Shown here: piece by piece, positions 12,507 to 22,561 of the stretch
Layout: every line of letters begins with the position of its first letter
Numbering within the stretch: the first letter of the stretch is position 1
Assembly (NCBI GenBank): GCA_963682055.1
Contig: OY821742.1
Span: 29,049,060-29,113,059, forward strand
Direction: 5' to 3'
DNA from: Primula veris
Lineage: Eukaryota > Streptophyta > Magnoliopsida > Ericales > Primulaceae
DNA length: 64,000 nt
Notes under the pieces: generated by a model
Seen by the model: only the letters and a program-made list of their open reading frames with translations
Told to the model about the DNA's origin: nothing
The model's database searches: none
Translations under genes and position numbers: made by a program

Positions 12507-12514
12507 TATAAAAA
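12507..12514 (+). promoter_or_regulatory. TATA box of antisense gene A
   Basis: TATAAAAA about 55 bp before the ATG at 12568. An upstream block (ctttcttcgag, about 12466) is shared with gene B, as if promoter and gene were duplicated together. Confidence 0.6.
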
Positions 12515-12567
12515 GGGAATACCCTTCTCACAATTACTTATTCCATCACCCCCTTGCTTGTGACTTA

Positions 12568-12879
12568 ATGGCTTCTCCCAATGGTTCTACTGGAGACAAT
12601 TCTTCAGATTATGTCGCTTACTTGGAGAATGAAGTCAAGAAGGCTCGCGTTATGAAAAGGAAACTGGCAGACATGACAAAAAGGTTGTCCGATATGGATG
12701 CGGCCCATCACTTGACGATGGCTGACCTGGATTGGGCCTTTGAGCGTATAAAGAGGCTCGAGGCTTATTTGGCTAAGCAAAAGGCATCAAAAAGGGCCTA
12801 TAAGCTTGCCTTCAAGGAGTTGCATGTTCGGTCTAAACCGAGTTCGGATGACGTTGAAGGAGGCTCTTCCTCGGAATAA
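12568..12879 (+). CDS. Antisense gene A: small coiled-coil protein
   Basis: A 103-aa intronless frame on the strand opposite gag-pol, in the 3' half of the Tat element. The start is the 'aATGGCTTCTCC' Met after a TATA box; the frame is open further upstream but that part overlaps the promoter. The protein has a short polar head, a charged helix with heptad-like Leu/Met spacing (about residues 15-85, 'YVAYLENEVKKAR' onward) and a Ser-rich tail. A poly(A) signal AATAAA lies at 12946-12951. It is clearly paralogous to gene B: both begin MASP, share 'GDN..YVA..E.E..KAR' and 'ASKRAYKL..KE', and share promoter words. No known function; a role as an oligomerising or regulatory accessory protein of the element is only inference. 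Confidence 0.6.
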   Translation: MASPNGSTGDNSSDYVAYLENEVKKARVMKRKLADMTKRLSDMDAAHHLTMADLDWAFERIKRLEAYLAKQKASKRAYKLAFKELHVRSKPSSDDVEGGSSSE

Positions 12880-13108
12880 TTAGTCTTGTGATTTCTTTGT
12901 ATTGGGTGTCATCACCAAGTTGTAATCGAATCATGAAAAAATATTAATAAAACATCTTTTATTTTCATTCTTGTCTGTTTATTCTCTTGATACCTTATTG
13001 GATGATTTAATTGGATTTGAGCTGCTGTAGTTAACCATAAATGCTCTTGGGATGTTCAAGAGGTTGTCTTTCTTCGAGATGACCTTTGATCTACCCCTTG
13101 TTTCTTCC

Positions 13109-13116
13109 TATAAAAG
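13109..13116 (+). promoter_or_regulatory. TATA box of antisense gene B
   Basis: TATAAAAG about 57 bp before the ATG at 13166, with the same ctttcttcgag block upstream (about 13069) as gene A. Confidence 0.6.
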
Positions 13117-13165
13117 GGGACTGTCCCTATATTCTTTGTGCAACTCATTCTTTATTAACGAACAA

Positions 13166-13504
13166 ATGGCTTCTCCTCGTGAAAATAGTGGTGACAACCT
13201 TCCTGAATATGTTGCCCATATCGAGGAGGAGATTAGGAAGGCTCGTATCCTCGAAAGGAGGGTTACCTCTTTAACCGTGGAGGCTCGCCGAGCTGCTGAG
13301 ATGGACGAGCGCTTGGAGGCCATGGAGAGTGAATATCAGAGGTCTCTGATCGACAATATTTGGGCTCGTGCTCAGATCAAAGAGTTTGAGGCTTCTAGAG
13401 ATAGGCATATTGCTTCCAAGAGGGCCTACAAACTGGTCCTTAAGGAAGTGTATGCTCGGTCTAAGAGGAAGCCGAATGACGAAGCAGGCCCTTCTACGAA
13501 ATGA
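13166..13504 (+). CDS. Antisense gene B: small coiled-coil protein, paralogue of A
   Basis: A 112-aa intronless frame. It shares with gene A the MASP start, the 'GDN..YVAH.EEEIRKAR' helix start, the 'ASKRAYKL' block and the basic then acidic tail. The helix (about residues 14-95) is rich in Glu, Arg and Ala and should form a coiled coil. A poly(A) signal AATAAA lies at 13566-13571. TATA-to-ATG spacing is almost the same as in gene A, which points to tandem duplication of a whole transcription unit followed by divergence with both frames kept open. Function unknown. Confidence 0.6.
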   Translation: MASPRENSGDNLPEYVAHIEEEIRKARILERRVTSLTVEARRAAEMDERLEAMESEYQRSLIDNIWARAQIKEFEASRDRHIASKRAYKLVLKEVYARSKRKPNDEAGPSTK

Positions 13505-13999
13505 TTCTTTTTATTGTACTTCTTTTATGTTGACTGCCTCTTCTGTAATGAAGTATCAATCAATCAATAAAGACTTTTTTTTCTTGTTTATATCTGAATT
13601 ACTTTCCCAATGCAATTTATTTTGACTGCGCATGCTTGTGGCTTCTTTAATGACTTTTCTTGGGCCTTGTGTTTGACCTTATCCACTGGATCTTCTTAAT
13701 CTTTGTATCTAGGGACCACTGGGATTTCTGGAGCCCTGTGCACAAATCTTATCCTTTATATCTTAATATTGTTGCACTTTTTTCAGATTGACACGTGCAG
13801 AGGCTTTTCGAATTTTACCCTCTTTAAATACTGGCATGAATCCAAGCGTTTCTTCTCAACAGACGCCTCTTTTAATAACGAATGGTTGCAACTCCTCACT
13901 TTTAATTTCTCAACAGGCGCATCTTTTAATTACCCTCGTTTTCCCAAATCTCTTGGCGAACGGTTGCACTTCCCCACACTAATCCTTCCTTAATTTTTC

Positions 14000-14007
14000 T
14001 ATAAATA
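14000..14007 (+). promoter_or_regulatory. TATA box of antisense gene C
   Basis: TATAAATA about 90 bp before the ATG at 14092. Confidence 0.55.
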
Positions 14008-14091
14008 CCTTCCTAAGATATGGATTTCTTCACAATCTCACCCTTATCTCTCTTCATTATATACAGAATTTTATCTTATAACTTCCTAAAA

Positions 14092-14385
14092 ATGGAAGGT
14101 TCTTCAACCAAATCTGCATTGGTTATGCAAGTGGAGGCTTTTGAAGCCTCCTATGGCCATGCAGTAAAGCTGTTGAAGGATGCTGAAGAGGAGCTGAAGG
14201 TGATGCGTTATCACCATACCGAGATGGTTCGGGAATTGACTTGGCTAAGGTCCGAGCTGGATTATTGCCGACGTGCTCGTCGGGCTCTAGTCGAAGAGAA
14301 TGAGGTGTTGAGGGGGAACCCGACGCTTCGAGACAGGGATGTCTCTGCCGGGCCATCTCATCGATACCGATCGACTTCCCCCTAG
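14092..14385 (+). CDS. Antisense gene C: small coiled-coil protein
   Basis: A 97-aa intronless frame beginning MEGSS. Residues about 10-75 form one charged helix with regular Leu/Val positions ('LLKDAEEELKVMRYHH', 'LRSELDYCRRARRAL'), followed by a short basic Ser/Arg tail. Start chosen as the first ATG after the TATA-containing leader. The same architecture as A, B, D and E (short head, coiled coil, disordered tail), but I see no direct sequence kinship to A or B. Function unknown. Confidence 0.55.
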   Translation: MEGSSTKSALVMQVEAFEASYGHAVKLLKDAEEELKVMRYHHTEMVRELTWLRSELDYCRRARRALVEENEVLRGNPTLRDRDVSAGPSHRYRSTSP

Positions 14386-15150
14386 CCTCGCCCTTTTTCT
14401 TTTCTTTTTATTTTTTTCAGTTTCCTTCATTTATTTATCTTCTTCTTATCTGTTTTTCTTTTTTTTCTGCGCTTCCCCTTTCTTTTTCTTCATCTTCTTT
14501 ACACCACTACGATGTAACAATCAACCCCGAGTCCCTCGGGTTTGTTGTTACTTCTAGGGTTTTTGTCATTTTTCTTCTTCGTTTTCTTGCACTCTTTTTT
14601 TTTTTTTTTTTTATACTTTGTTCTCTCTATTTGAGCAGGACTTCTTTTTCTTTTCTTTTTTGTTTCTTTTCTTCATAGTTTTCTTTTCTTCCTTATGTTC
14701 CTCTTCTTCTTTTTATGCTTCTTTCCTTTGCATTTTTCACTTCTTTATGTTCCTATTCATCTTTTTCTTCCTCTTCCTCATCGTCGCCAGCTCGCTTGGC
14801 CTGCTGATACAGTCGATCTTCTTTGTATGATCTTTTGTAATAGATTTTCTCGGATGTAATAGATATTTTTCTCAGATGTAATTGACTTCCTTTTTGATGT
14901 CCTCTGATGTAATGAACAGTGATGTATCCCATCTTATTAATGAAAATTATATTTGCCCCTTTATCTTGCCCTTCTTTTATCTTGCACTTCTTTTTATGTT
15001 GCACTTGTGGTTTGTCTTTTTCTGGAATGTAGGCTTACTCGATTGTCTTCTCTCTTTTATTTTTTACTGTACCGGTGCCATGTGATATCTGAGACATGGC
15101 AGGATGGTCAAACATGCATGTTCCCAAGTATTGTCAGATAATACCATATT
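14386..15150. repeat. Pyrimidine-rich spacer between genes C and D
   Basis: Long T/C-rich runs (about 14390-14780) give Phe/Leu-rich spurious frames. Around 14840-14915 the word 'gatgtaat' recurs four times, as short degenerate tandem units. No gene is claimed. Confidence 0.6.
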
Positions 15151-15160
15151 ATCTTTGCTC

Positions 15161-15168
15161 TATAAATA
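15161..15168 (+). promoter_or_regulatory. TATA box of antisense gene D
   Basis: TATAAATA about 92 bp before the ATG at 15260. Confidence 0.55.
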
Positions 15169-15259
15169 CTCTTCAACCTTTCTTCAGAATATATCTTTTT
15201 CCATGCTGTGTTTGCTTCTCTTTCATCTCTCATCTCCTTCTGTATAATAACTTTTCCTA

Positions 15260-15739
15260 ATGTCTGACCCCGTGGTGAGATATCATGCTCAGATGAAGAA
15301 CTTGGATGCTGAGGTATCTCGGGTCCGTCATAGAATGGCTAAGCTTGAGAAGGAGTATGGTGTCCTGGCTTTGAGTTTGTATAACTCACACCCCGAGGAG
15401 ACAATTAAATGGACCAAGATTTCGGCCTTGGGTCGTGAACTTGACCACCTATTGGTACGTAGGAACACTCTGGCCAACTCCTGGTATGAAGCCGAGGAGA
15501 TTTGGGATCATGCTCAGAATGAGTTTGATAACTCCCCTCAAGGCCTTGCTAGTATGACTGTTAAAAATGCTCGGCTTAAAGAACAAGTTACTGCCCTTAT
15601 TGGCGAGAATGCATACCTTGCCCGGGAGAATGAATGCTTGGTCGTCATGAATGACTCATATGAAGCTCGGTTAGCTAGCTCTGCTCGGGAGACTGCCTCT
15701 CGGTCTTGCAGTTCTGTTGTCCCACCCACTGATCCTTGA
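15260..15739 (+). CDS. Antisense gene D: coiled-coil protein
   Basis: A 159-aa intronless frame, the longest of the five small antisense genes. It reads as two helical coiled-coil stretches (about residues 8-40, 'DAEVSRVRHRMAKLEKEYG', and 95-145, 'LKEQVTALIGENAYLAREN') separated by a region with Trp and His ('TIKWTKISALGRELDHLL'), then a Ser-rich tail. The start is the first ATG after a TATA box and a pyrimidine-rich leader. No known family recognised. Its intact length inside a recently inserted but otherwise stop-ridden element supports it being a real gene. Confidence 0.6.
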   Translation: MSDPVVRYHAQMKNLDAEVSRVRHRMAKLEKEYGVLALSLYNSHPEETIKWTKISALGRELDHLLVRRNTLANSWYEAEEIWDHAQNEFDNSPQGLASMTVKNARLKEQVTALIGENAYLARENECLVVMNDSYEARLASSARETASRSCSSVVPPTDP

Positions 15740-15887
15740 TTAGATTAGTCTATTTTTCTGATGTATTTTTCGTTTTGGAACTTGTATTTGAACAGTTGTA
15801 TCTTTTCGTATTTCGTGCCTTTGTCTTATGAACCGTTGCAACGCCTCGTTCTTGGCGCCTTTTCATACTTTGTGCCCTTTGATTCCT

Positions 15888-15894
15888 TATAAAC
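15888..15894 (+). promoter_or_regulatory. TATA box of antisense gene E
   Basis: TATAAAC about 80 bp before the ATG at 15970. Confidence 0.5.
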
Positions 15895-15969
15895 GCTCCC
15901 TATTGCATGTATTTCATTATTCAATCTCCTTTTCTCTCTCTTGTTTCTTCTAACCGGCTTTTGTTTGAG

Positions 15970-16329
15970 ATGGCTCCCATCACCAGATCTGCCTCCAAAA
16001 AGAAGACCCTTTTTGAAGAGCCTACCTTCTCGCTACCCCGTCCCCCTGGTTTTGGGGAAGAGGAATTGACTCCTCTTCAACTAAAAGATATCGAGATGTC
16101 GTGGCTGAAACACGATCTTAAGTGTGCTCAGACCGAATTGAGGCGGTTCAAACAGTACTGGCAGGAAGAGAGCGCTGCTCGTTTAGAAGCCGAGCAAAAG
16201 TGCAAGTCTCAATCTCATGCTTTAAAACAATTGGAGATTGGCATTTCTCATCTGATTAGGGAGAAAGAGCGTCTGGAAGAGCTCTTGGCGAAGAAGGATG
16301 CCGATATGGGGGGTAGTTCGAAGAAGTAG
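15970..16329 (+). CDS. Antisense gene E: coiled-coil protein with basic head
   Basis: A 119-aa intronless frame. The head is basic ('MAPITRSASKKK') and could be a nuclear targeting or nucleic-acid binding patch, followed by a Pro-rich 'LPRPPGFGEEE' linker. Residues about 40-110 form a charged coiled coil ('LEIGISHLIREKERLEELL'), and the tail is short and polar. A poly(A) signal AATAAA lies at 16404-16409. Start taken as the first ATG after the TATA leader. No family recognised. Confidence 0.58.
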   Translation: MAPITRSASKKKTLFEEPTFSLPRPPGFGEEELTPLQLKDIEMSWLKHDLKCAQTELRRFKQYWQEESAARLEAEQKCKSQSHALKQLEIGISHLIREKERLEELLAKKDADMGGSSKK

Positions 16330-16933
16330 GATGGGGTGTTGTATTTTCTTGTAAACTTTTCTTTTCCTATTGTATTGTTTGTTTGTATCCCCGTCTGTGG
16401 ATGAATAAAAATTCTGCTTTTGCAATCTGATCATGTCTATTTTACTTGCTTTGTCTTTATGTTGATATCATATATCGGACACCGAGCATGGTGCACCGTG
16501 ATTATCCCCCCGGAGAGCGTTGTTAGACTTGATGCTTAAATGCCGTCGAGCTAGGAACGGTCTCCGTCCACCTTGTTCGGTGTGCTTATCGGGTAAGACA
16601 CGGTTTTGCATCGAGGAAATGAGTCGGAGGACATCCTCGGTTTGGTAATATTGGTAGCGTATGCTGGAAGCTTTTCGTGGTAGGGTCCACTGGCCGTTTA
16701 TTTAGGTGTAATGATGTGAACTGCATTGGTTAGTGGGATACATTATCTGACGTGGGCAGATCTGGAGCGTTGATTTGTTGAAAATAGCAGCAGTTGGGGA
16801 TTTTTCTGTGGGTGGGAAAAAGGTAAACCTCTGTCACACGAAAGGACGGTTATTATTTTATTCTTTCTGTGGCTTCACTCCTTTTAACTGTGCTAAGTAA
16901 TCCCTTTGGTTTTTATCTCATAATTTGCTGAAA

Positions 16934-17007
16934 AAATATATCTTATATTCTCTCTCTAGGGTTTGTTCTTCCCGCCAAAAAATTTTCTGCCTCTCTATCT
17001 AGGGTTT
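16934..17007 (+). promoter_or_regulatory. Promoter/leader of antisense gene F with telo-box and E2F-like motifs
   Basis: An AT-rich TATA-like stretch (about 16936-16942), two TAGGGTTT words (16957-16964 and 17000-17007; telo-box core on the complement) and TTCCCGCC (16969-16976), which matches the E2F core. In plants this combination is typical of genes active in dividing cells. The region 16440-16930 before it holds no gene I can support. Confidence 0.5.
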
Positions 17008-17058
17008 CTCCTAACTGTTGAGAGATTTGCTGCTGCTTTCCCCTTCGTGCTCTCGAAT

Positions 17059-18215
17059 ATGACTGTGAGTGTTTTCGAAATATCTGTATTTGATTTGTTG
17101 TTGTGGTCATGTATGTGGCATTGATATATGGTCGTGTTTGCCTATATATGTTTATTTAGGAGGTTGATTGGTAGTTTGTCTTCATGTATAGGATTTTTGT
17201 TGCACTGGAAAACTTTTGGGTTTCTGGTAATTGATGGGGGGGGCTCTCATCGTGTTATTTGTGTTTGGTTAGTATATTGATGTAGTGTTTATGATATTTG
17301 GATAGGACATTCTTGCCCAATGCCTGGCCCAAGTTGGCCCATTTGTGGAAGAAGATTTTAAGAGGTCGGCCGGAATACCCGTCGACATACGTATTCGGCT
17401 GCCTGTCTCCGATGAGGAGGTCATGGGATTTGTTCCGGCCGGCGAGGTAGCTGTGCGCTCATCGGCATTCTTTATTGGGGGTCTTCGACTTCCTTTCACC
17501 GAGTGGATGGCTTCGTTCTTTGAGGCCGTCCAGATTGCTCCGGCCCAATTGGCCCTGAACGGCTACCGTACCCTGAATGGTATTCAAAGGTTGTCGGAAT
17601 TGTCTGGGATACAAGTCGAAATGAAAGATGTGTTCGGAGTCTACAGTTTGAGTTTTGAGCGTCGTAGCTCGTACTTGAAGACATTGCGCTCTTTCTCTCG
17701 GCTCGTCATCGGTCTTCCCGATACTAACAAAGAGCATAACCTTGGTGTTGTGATTGCTTCCGGAGAGTGGGGTTGTGTTGGACACCAGATTCCGGGACCT
17801 GCCACGACGGCTCCCGATATTCCAGACCTAGGTGCTGCCAATGTTGAAGTGCTGTTAGCTCTTCGGAACTGGTGGGGGCCTGGACCGACAAAGGATTCGG
17901 CGAGCCGTGCTGCTCCCATGTTGTTAGGTTATCCTGCGGGGCCGGTGACCAAGGGCAATCCTACACCCGAGATTCCCACAGAGACTGAGGAGGACTTCCT
18001 CAAAATTGTCAAGGCTAGAAACGCTTCTCGGGGAGGGAGAAGGCCTGTTCGTTCTAAGCGCCGAGCATCGGACCCCGCTGTTGGGACCCCAAAGAGGGCT
18101 AGAGGGACTGAGACCTCGGTAAGTGATGAAGATGCCGATGTTGGTACTGGAGTGGCGGTGGTTGCTTCTTCTCATGGTGATACCACCGAGGGGGCTTCTA
18201 CTCATGCCGATGTAC

Positions 18216-18249
<34 letters not shown>

Positions 18250-20382
18250 TTTTGATTCTCTTGATCGTCGCTTTATTTGTCATCCTGTTTCAGCTACTGA
18301 CTTCTTCGTTGGTTACCCTTGCTCTTGCCCGGTCTATGAGTATTATTGTGTTTCAGGGGTCGATTGATGACGTATTCGGGCATATGAACCTCTTGGTGAA
18401 CATGGGAGAGGATACGATGACCCTGCCTGTTACCTCGCCTATCCATACCGAGGACCCGATAGTCCTTCCTGTTTGCTCGCCCATCCGTACTGAGGAGGTG
18501 ATCGAGCATAGGACCCCTGAGACCGGTCCTTCGGAGAAGGTTGTGAGGGAGGAAGTGGAGGTGGAAGCCGGCAAAGAGATTGCCGTGGATGTTGTGGTGG
18601 GTGGCGAGGATGAGGTTCTTGAGGGACCTGAAAAGGTGTTGGTGGACGGGGCTGCAATGACCCGTTACATTGATCGGTGTAGGGGTGAACTGTTGGAGCA
18701 GCCCCGAGTCTTGAGGATGGGGTATACTGCTCTTAAGCCCCTCATCGTCAAGGATGCATAGAAAATAGCTGCTCGGCCTGTAATGTTGGTTATAGAGCAG
18801 GCCAGCACTGATACGCTTCGGGTATGTTGCACACACATTTTGTTATATAGGTTGTGATGCTCTTGTTTTGGCTGGTGTCTGATGTTTCTAAATACAGGTC
18901 TTCGTGGATATCGTGGTGTTAAGGTATCAGCTGTCAGCACTAGAGGCTGAGAAGGAGAAGCTGATGGCCAAAAATAAAGCCTTGGCCGAGGATAAAGCTC
19001 AGCAAATGAAGTTGGTCTCCGAGCTAGAGGCGGAGAAAGAGAAGCTGATGGTCGAAAGCAAAACAACGGCCGAGGAAAAAGCCAAGATGGCTAAGTTGGC
19101 CTCTGATTATGAGAAGTTGGTGGGAGACAACTTACGCCTGACCGAGGAAATCGAGAAGTTGGGGGCCGAGAAAGAGCATTTGGTCGAAAAATACGACCTG
19201 CTGGAGGCCGATAACTTGCTCATGGCGGAGGATGTGGAGGCCGGAACATCAGAGGTTGCTGCTCTGAAAGTAGAGCAAGCAGATGAATGGAAAAAGTTAG
19301 CAATGATGGCTAACTTTTCCGTCTTTTGCGCTCATGTCCGAGCCCTAAACTTTGCTAAGGTTCCACTGTCGGACCGGGCGTGGTCGGAATTGGTGTATCC
19401 CTGTCCGCAAGGTGCCCCTCCTAAGCCTCTAGATTGGGCCAATCTTCGGGATGAGGAGCTCCCACGGCTACGGGGCATACTACATCAACGGCTCTCCGGC
19501 CCCATTCCGGGTCGGTTCCATCGACTCCTCGGTATGCTGCTGCTGTTACTCCCCCACCCGCATCCCCTCAGGTGGAGCCTTGACCATTTTCTTGCGGTAT
19601 TTTCTATGTAGCTTAGCATAAAATCTTTTGGTACCCGAATTGTGGGTCTCTTTTGTAACTAGAAAGATAATTCTTTTGGGAAATGATAATATAGGTACTA
19701 CGTTTTCTTTCTGTTTGGCTTTCCTTGTTAATTTCCTTTTTTGTGGGTCGTCGTCTTTTGAAGGATGTAAAAAACAAAATCTTGTCAGGTACCTGTTAAC
19801 CCCCTTGCCATGGTGGTATGGACCTCGCCTAGTCGTAGTGTAGGCGATGTTATAGATGGTCTTGAAAGATCTAAAGCGTCGCTAACTTCTGAACTGAATT
19901 CTGCTCGTCGTGAAATCGAGGGTCTGAATATTCATATTTCAAACTTGTCAATTCGATTACGTGACTTGGGAGAGAAGTTCAGCAAGAAGACCGCCTATTA
20001 TACGGCAAATAAGGGAAAGGCTAAAGAGATTCTTGGTGCGCTTCGGCGCTCTCAGGATGAAGCACGAGGCCGGGTGACGAGCTTGAACTTGGTTCTAGGG
20101 GCCGTTTTTGAGGACGCGGACCTGTTGCTATCCTTTGCCAAAGCGTATTGGGCCCGAAGTCGCGCATTAGAGGTGCTCAATCATGTAAAAGGGATGCGTG
20201 GTGTTGCCCGGGCAGAGCGCATGGGTGATGCTATGGTCGGGGTAACTGAGACCACGGCTGCCTTGAACCGAGTGGATGCGGTCGTACAGGAATGTTTGGG
20301 GACTCAAATTGTCTCATTGCGAGATATTCATTTCGCTGATGCCGTAGAGACCTCAGCATCTGTTGACGGGTTATCGGATTGA
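17059..20382 (+). CDS. Antisense gene F: spliced Tat aORF-type protein (domain plus coiled coil)
   Basis: Predicted exons, all joined in phase 0: 17059-17064 (codes only Met-Thr, donor GTGAGT), 17306-18211 (donor GTACGT), 18357-18821 (donor GTATGT), 18898-19596 (donor GTATTT), 19789-20382. Total 2,670 nt, 889 codons. Exon 2 carries a globular domain ('GGLRLPFTEWMASFF...IAPAQLALNGYRTL') that resembles the domain of Tat-element antisense ORFs, often filed as 'putative gypsy-type transposon'. This is followed by an acidic/basic disordered region. Exons 4 and 5 form long coiled coils with repeated 'EAEKEKLM' heptads. One in-frame TAG (18759-18761, codon 439) interrupts exon 3, so the copy may yield a truncated product or the model may miss a splice. 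The join of exon 4 to 5 is the least certain; the two could be separate genes. Confidence 0.6.
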
Positions 20383-20421
20383 TGATTGAGTAGCTTATTT
20401 TGTCATTTTACTTGTAGCTTG

Positions 20422-20429
20422 TATATAAA
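20422..20429 (+). promoter_or_regulatory. Possible TATA box of antisense gene H
   Basis: TATATAAA about 100 bp before the ATG at 20527 and 40 bp after the stop of gene F. It could equally be part of the gene F 3' end. Confidence 0.4.
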
Positions 20430-20526
20430 AAATCTTCGTTCTTCTACTTTCGTGTTTTTTCTTTATTTGCGGATGAATATTCATCTCTTCCTTTCTTCCC
20501 CATTTTTTTTTTAGGCACATGCTACT

Positions 20527-21159
20527 ATGTCGCACTAGGTTGGTTCTCCATGCCTAGTTAGTCCGGGGCTAGGACCTACTGGTGTTGCCCGGGATGAGGT
20601 CTCATCTAGTGCGGCTAGTGAAGGGCATGCCAAGTGGCCTTACATCGTTTTAATGGGCAAAAACGTCAAGTTGGTCGATCAGTGTGCCCGACTTAGGGCC
20701 AAGTTGAAAATCCAGGCGTCCTCTTTTCGTGAATATGTTCGTCGTGCCGAGCATGTTGTTGAGGTTCAGGATCGTCGTTTAGATCGGTATTGGCGTGTAA
20801 AGGAAAAATACCTCGGTAAACTAAAATCGCTGGTAACCCAAGCCAATATTTTGGTGAAGTATTTCCGCCTGTCCCGATCCAGATACGATGCTTCTGCGGC
20901 TACGATCGTAGCTCGTAAGCTTCCCTTCGACGATGTTCGTCGTAAAGCGGCCTCAGATGCTCACGAGATCGCTAAAGGAGCCGAGTTCTTCGCGCGGCTT
21001 AAGACGCTGGCATGCGTTGGTGCTCATACGACCAACTTTTATGCCCTCATTTCTGAGGAGCGTTTTGATGGCGAGGAGACCGATGGGGATACGGCGACGG
21101 ATGATGAAGAGGTAGAGCTCGGTCAATTGCCGTCGTGCTCCTCATGTAGTAGTTCTTAA
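20527..21159 (+). CDS. Antisense gene H: coiled-coil protein, early stop
   Basis: An ATG at 20527 opens a frame that meets TAG at codon 4 (20536-20538) and is then open to 21159. The part between (Gly/Ser/Pro-rich, 'SPGLGPTGVARDEVSSS') looks coded, so the TAG is probably a point mutation. Translation from the internal ATG at 20653 would give 168 aa: basic helical region ('LRAKLKIQASSFREYVRRAE'), a second helix, then an acidic tail with a Ser/Cys-rich end. An AG acceptor at 20513-20514 means it might instead be a last exon of gene F. No family recognised. Confidence 0.5.
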
Positions 21160-21189
21160 ATTAATTTCGTTGTGGTTGGTTGTATCTTG

Positions 21190-21483
21190 TTGCCTCCGTA
21201 ATGCGGGCGAGGACTATTTGTTTTATTTCTTTCTTCTTGTTTTCGGATCTTCTCATTGTCGTACTGATATTTCATTGATTGGATTGATTTTTCTTTGCTG
21301 ATTTCTTCGTTCGATGTTTCATTGCCTCCATAATGTGGGCCAGAACTATTTGCTTTATTTCTTTCTTCTTGTTTTTCGGATCTTCTCATTGTCGTACTGA
21401 TATTTCATTGATTGGATTGATTTTTCTTTGCTGATTTCTTCGTTCGATGTTTCATTGCCTCCATAATGTGGGCCAGAACTATT
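21190..21483. repeat. About 133-bp tandem repeat, 2.2 copies
   Basis: Copies start with 'ttgcctcc' at 21190, 21322 and 21455 (partial). They are nearly identical and contain 'ggatcttctcattgtcgtac' and 'tgctgatttcttcgttcga'. They directly follow the stop of antisense gene H. Confidence 0.85.
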
Positions 21484-21545
21484 ATTTCCCCTTTTTCCTT
21501 GATGGAGTTGGTACCTACATAAGTGGGACTGAGCCATTATTTTAT

Positions 21546-22471
21546 ATGCCTCCGGTTACGTTGGAGGACTTTTTAGTATTCCTAGGCAATAAGTCATACA
21601 TGCCGTTTAGGAATTTCTTATGCCTCCGGTTACGTTGGAGGACTTTTTAGTATTCATAGGCAATAAGTCATACATGCCGTTTAGGAATTTCTTATGCCCC
21701 CGGTTACGTTGGAGGACTTTTTAGTATTCCTAGGCAATAAGTCATACTTGCCGTTTAGGAATTTCTTATGCCTCCGGTTACGTTGGAGGACTTTTTAGTA
21801 TTCCTAGGCAATAAGTCATACATGCTGTTTAGGAATTTCTTATGCCCCCGGTTACGTTGGAGGACTTTTTAGTATTCCTAGGCAATAAGTCATACATGCC
21901 GTTTAGGAATTTCTTATGCCCCCGGTTACGTTGAAGGACTTTTTAGTATTCCTAGGCAATAAGTCATACATGCCGTTTAGGAATTTCTTATGCCCCCGGT
22001 TACGTTGGAGGACTTTTTATTATTCCTAGGAAATAAGTCATACATGCCGTTTAGGAATTTCTTATGCCCCCGGTTACGTTGGAGGACTTTTTATTATTCC
22101 TAGGCAATAAGTCATACATGCCGTTTAGGAATTTCTTATGCCCCCGGTTACGTTGGAGGACTTTTTAGTATTCCTAGGCAATAAGTCATACATGTCGTTT
22201 AGGAATTTCTTATGCCCCCGGTTACATTGGAGGACTTTTTAGTATTCCTAGGCAATAAGTCATACATTCCGTTTAGGAATTTCTTATGCCCCCAGTTACG
22301 TTGGAGGACTTTTTAGTATTCCTAGGCAATAAGTCATACATGCCGTTTAGGAATTTCTTATGCCACCGGTTACGTTGGAGGACTTTTTAGTATTTCTAGG
22401 CAATAAGTCATACATGCCGTTTAGGAATTTCTTATGCCCCCGGTTACGTTGGAGGACTTTTTAGTGTTCCT
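21546..22471. repeat. 74-bp tandem repeat array, 12.5 copies
   Basis: A 74-bp unit beginning 'atgcccccggttacgttgg' repeats with starts at 21546, 21620, 21694, 21768, 21842, 21916, 21990, 22064, 22138, 22212, 22286, 22360 and 22434 (partial). Copies differ by a few bases only. It sits in the untranslated zone between the end of pol and the end of the antisense gene row. Tandem repeats in this zone are common in Tat elements. The units are contiguous with no spacers, so it is not a CRISPR. Confidence 0.95.
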
Positions 22472-22561
22472 CAACCCTGGTAAATAGCAAAATATCTTAT
22501 GAATTCAAAAATAATGTTATGACAAAGTTGAGGTACGTTGTGACCTGTACTGGAGGCCAGT

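Noticed and set aside
14339..14830. Two Phe/Leu-rich frames of about 70 aa
   Set aside because: They come from a T/C-rich low-complexity tract between antisense genes C and D.
17459..19066. Several minus-strand frames of 60-180 aa opposite antisense gene F
   Set aside because: They are shadows of the plus-strand coding frame, with low-complexity or Pro/Arg-rich sequence and no recognisable domain.
21546..22471. Regular repeats that might suggest a CRISPR array
   Set aside because: The 74-bp units are contiguous with no unique spacers and lie in a plant retrotransposon.
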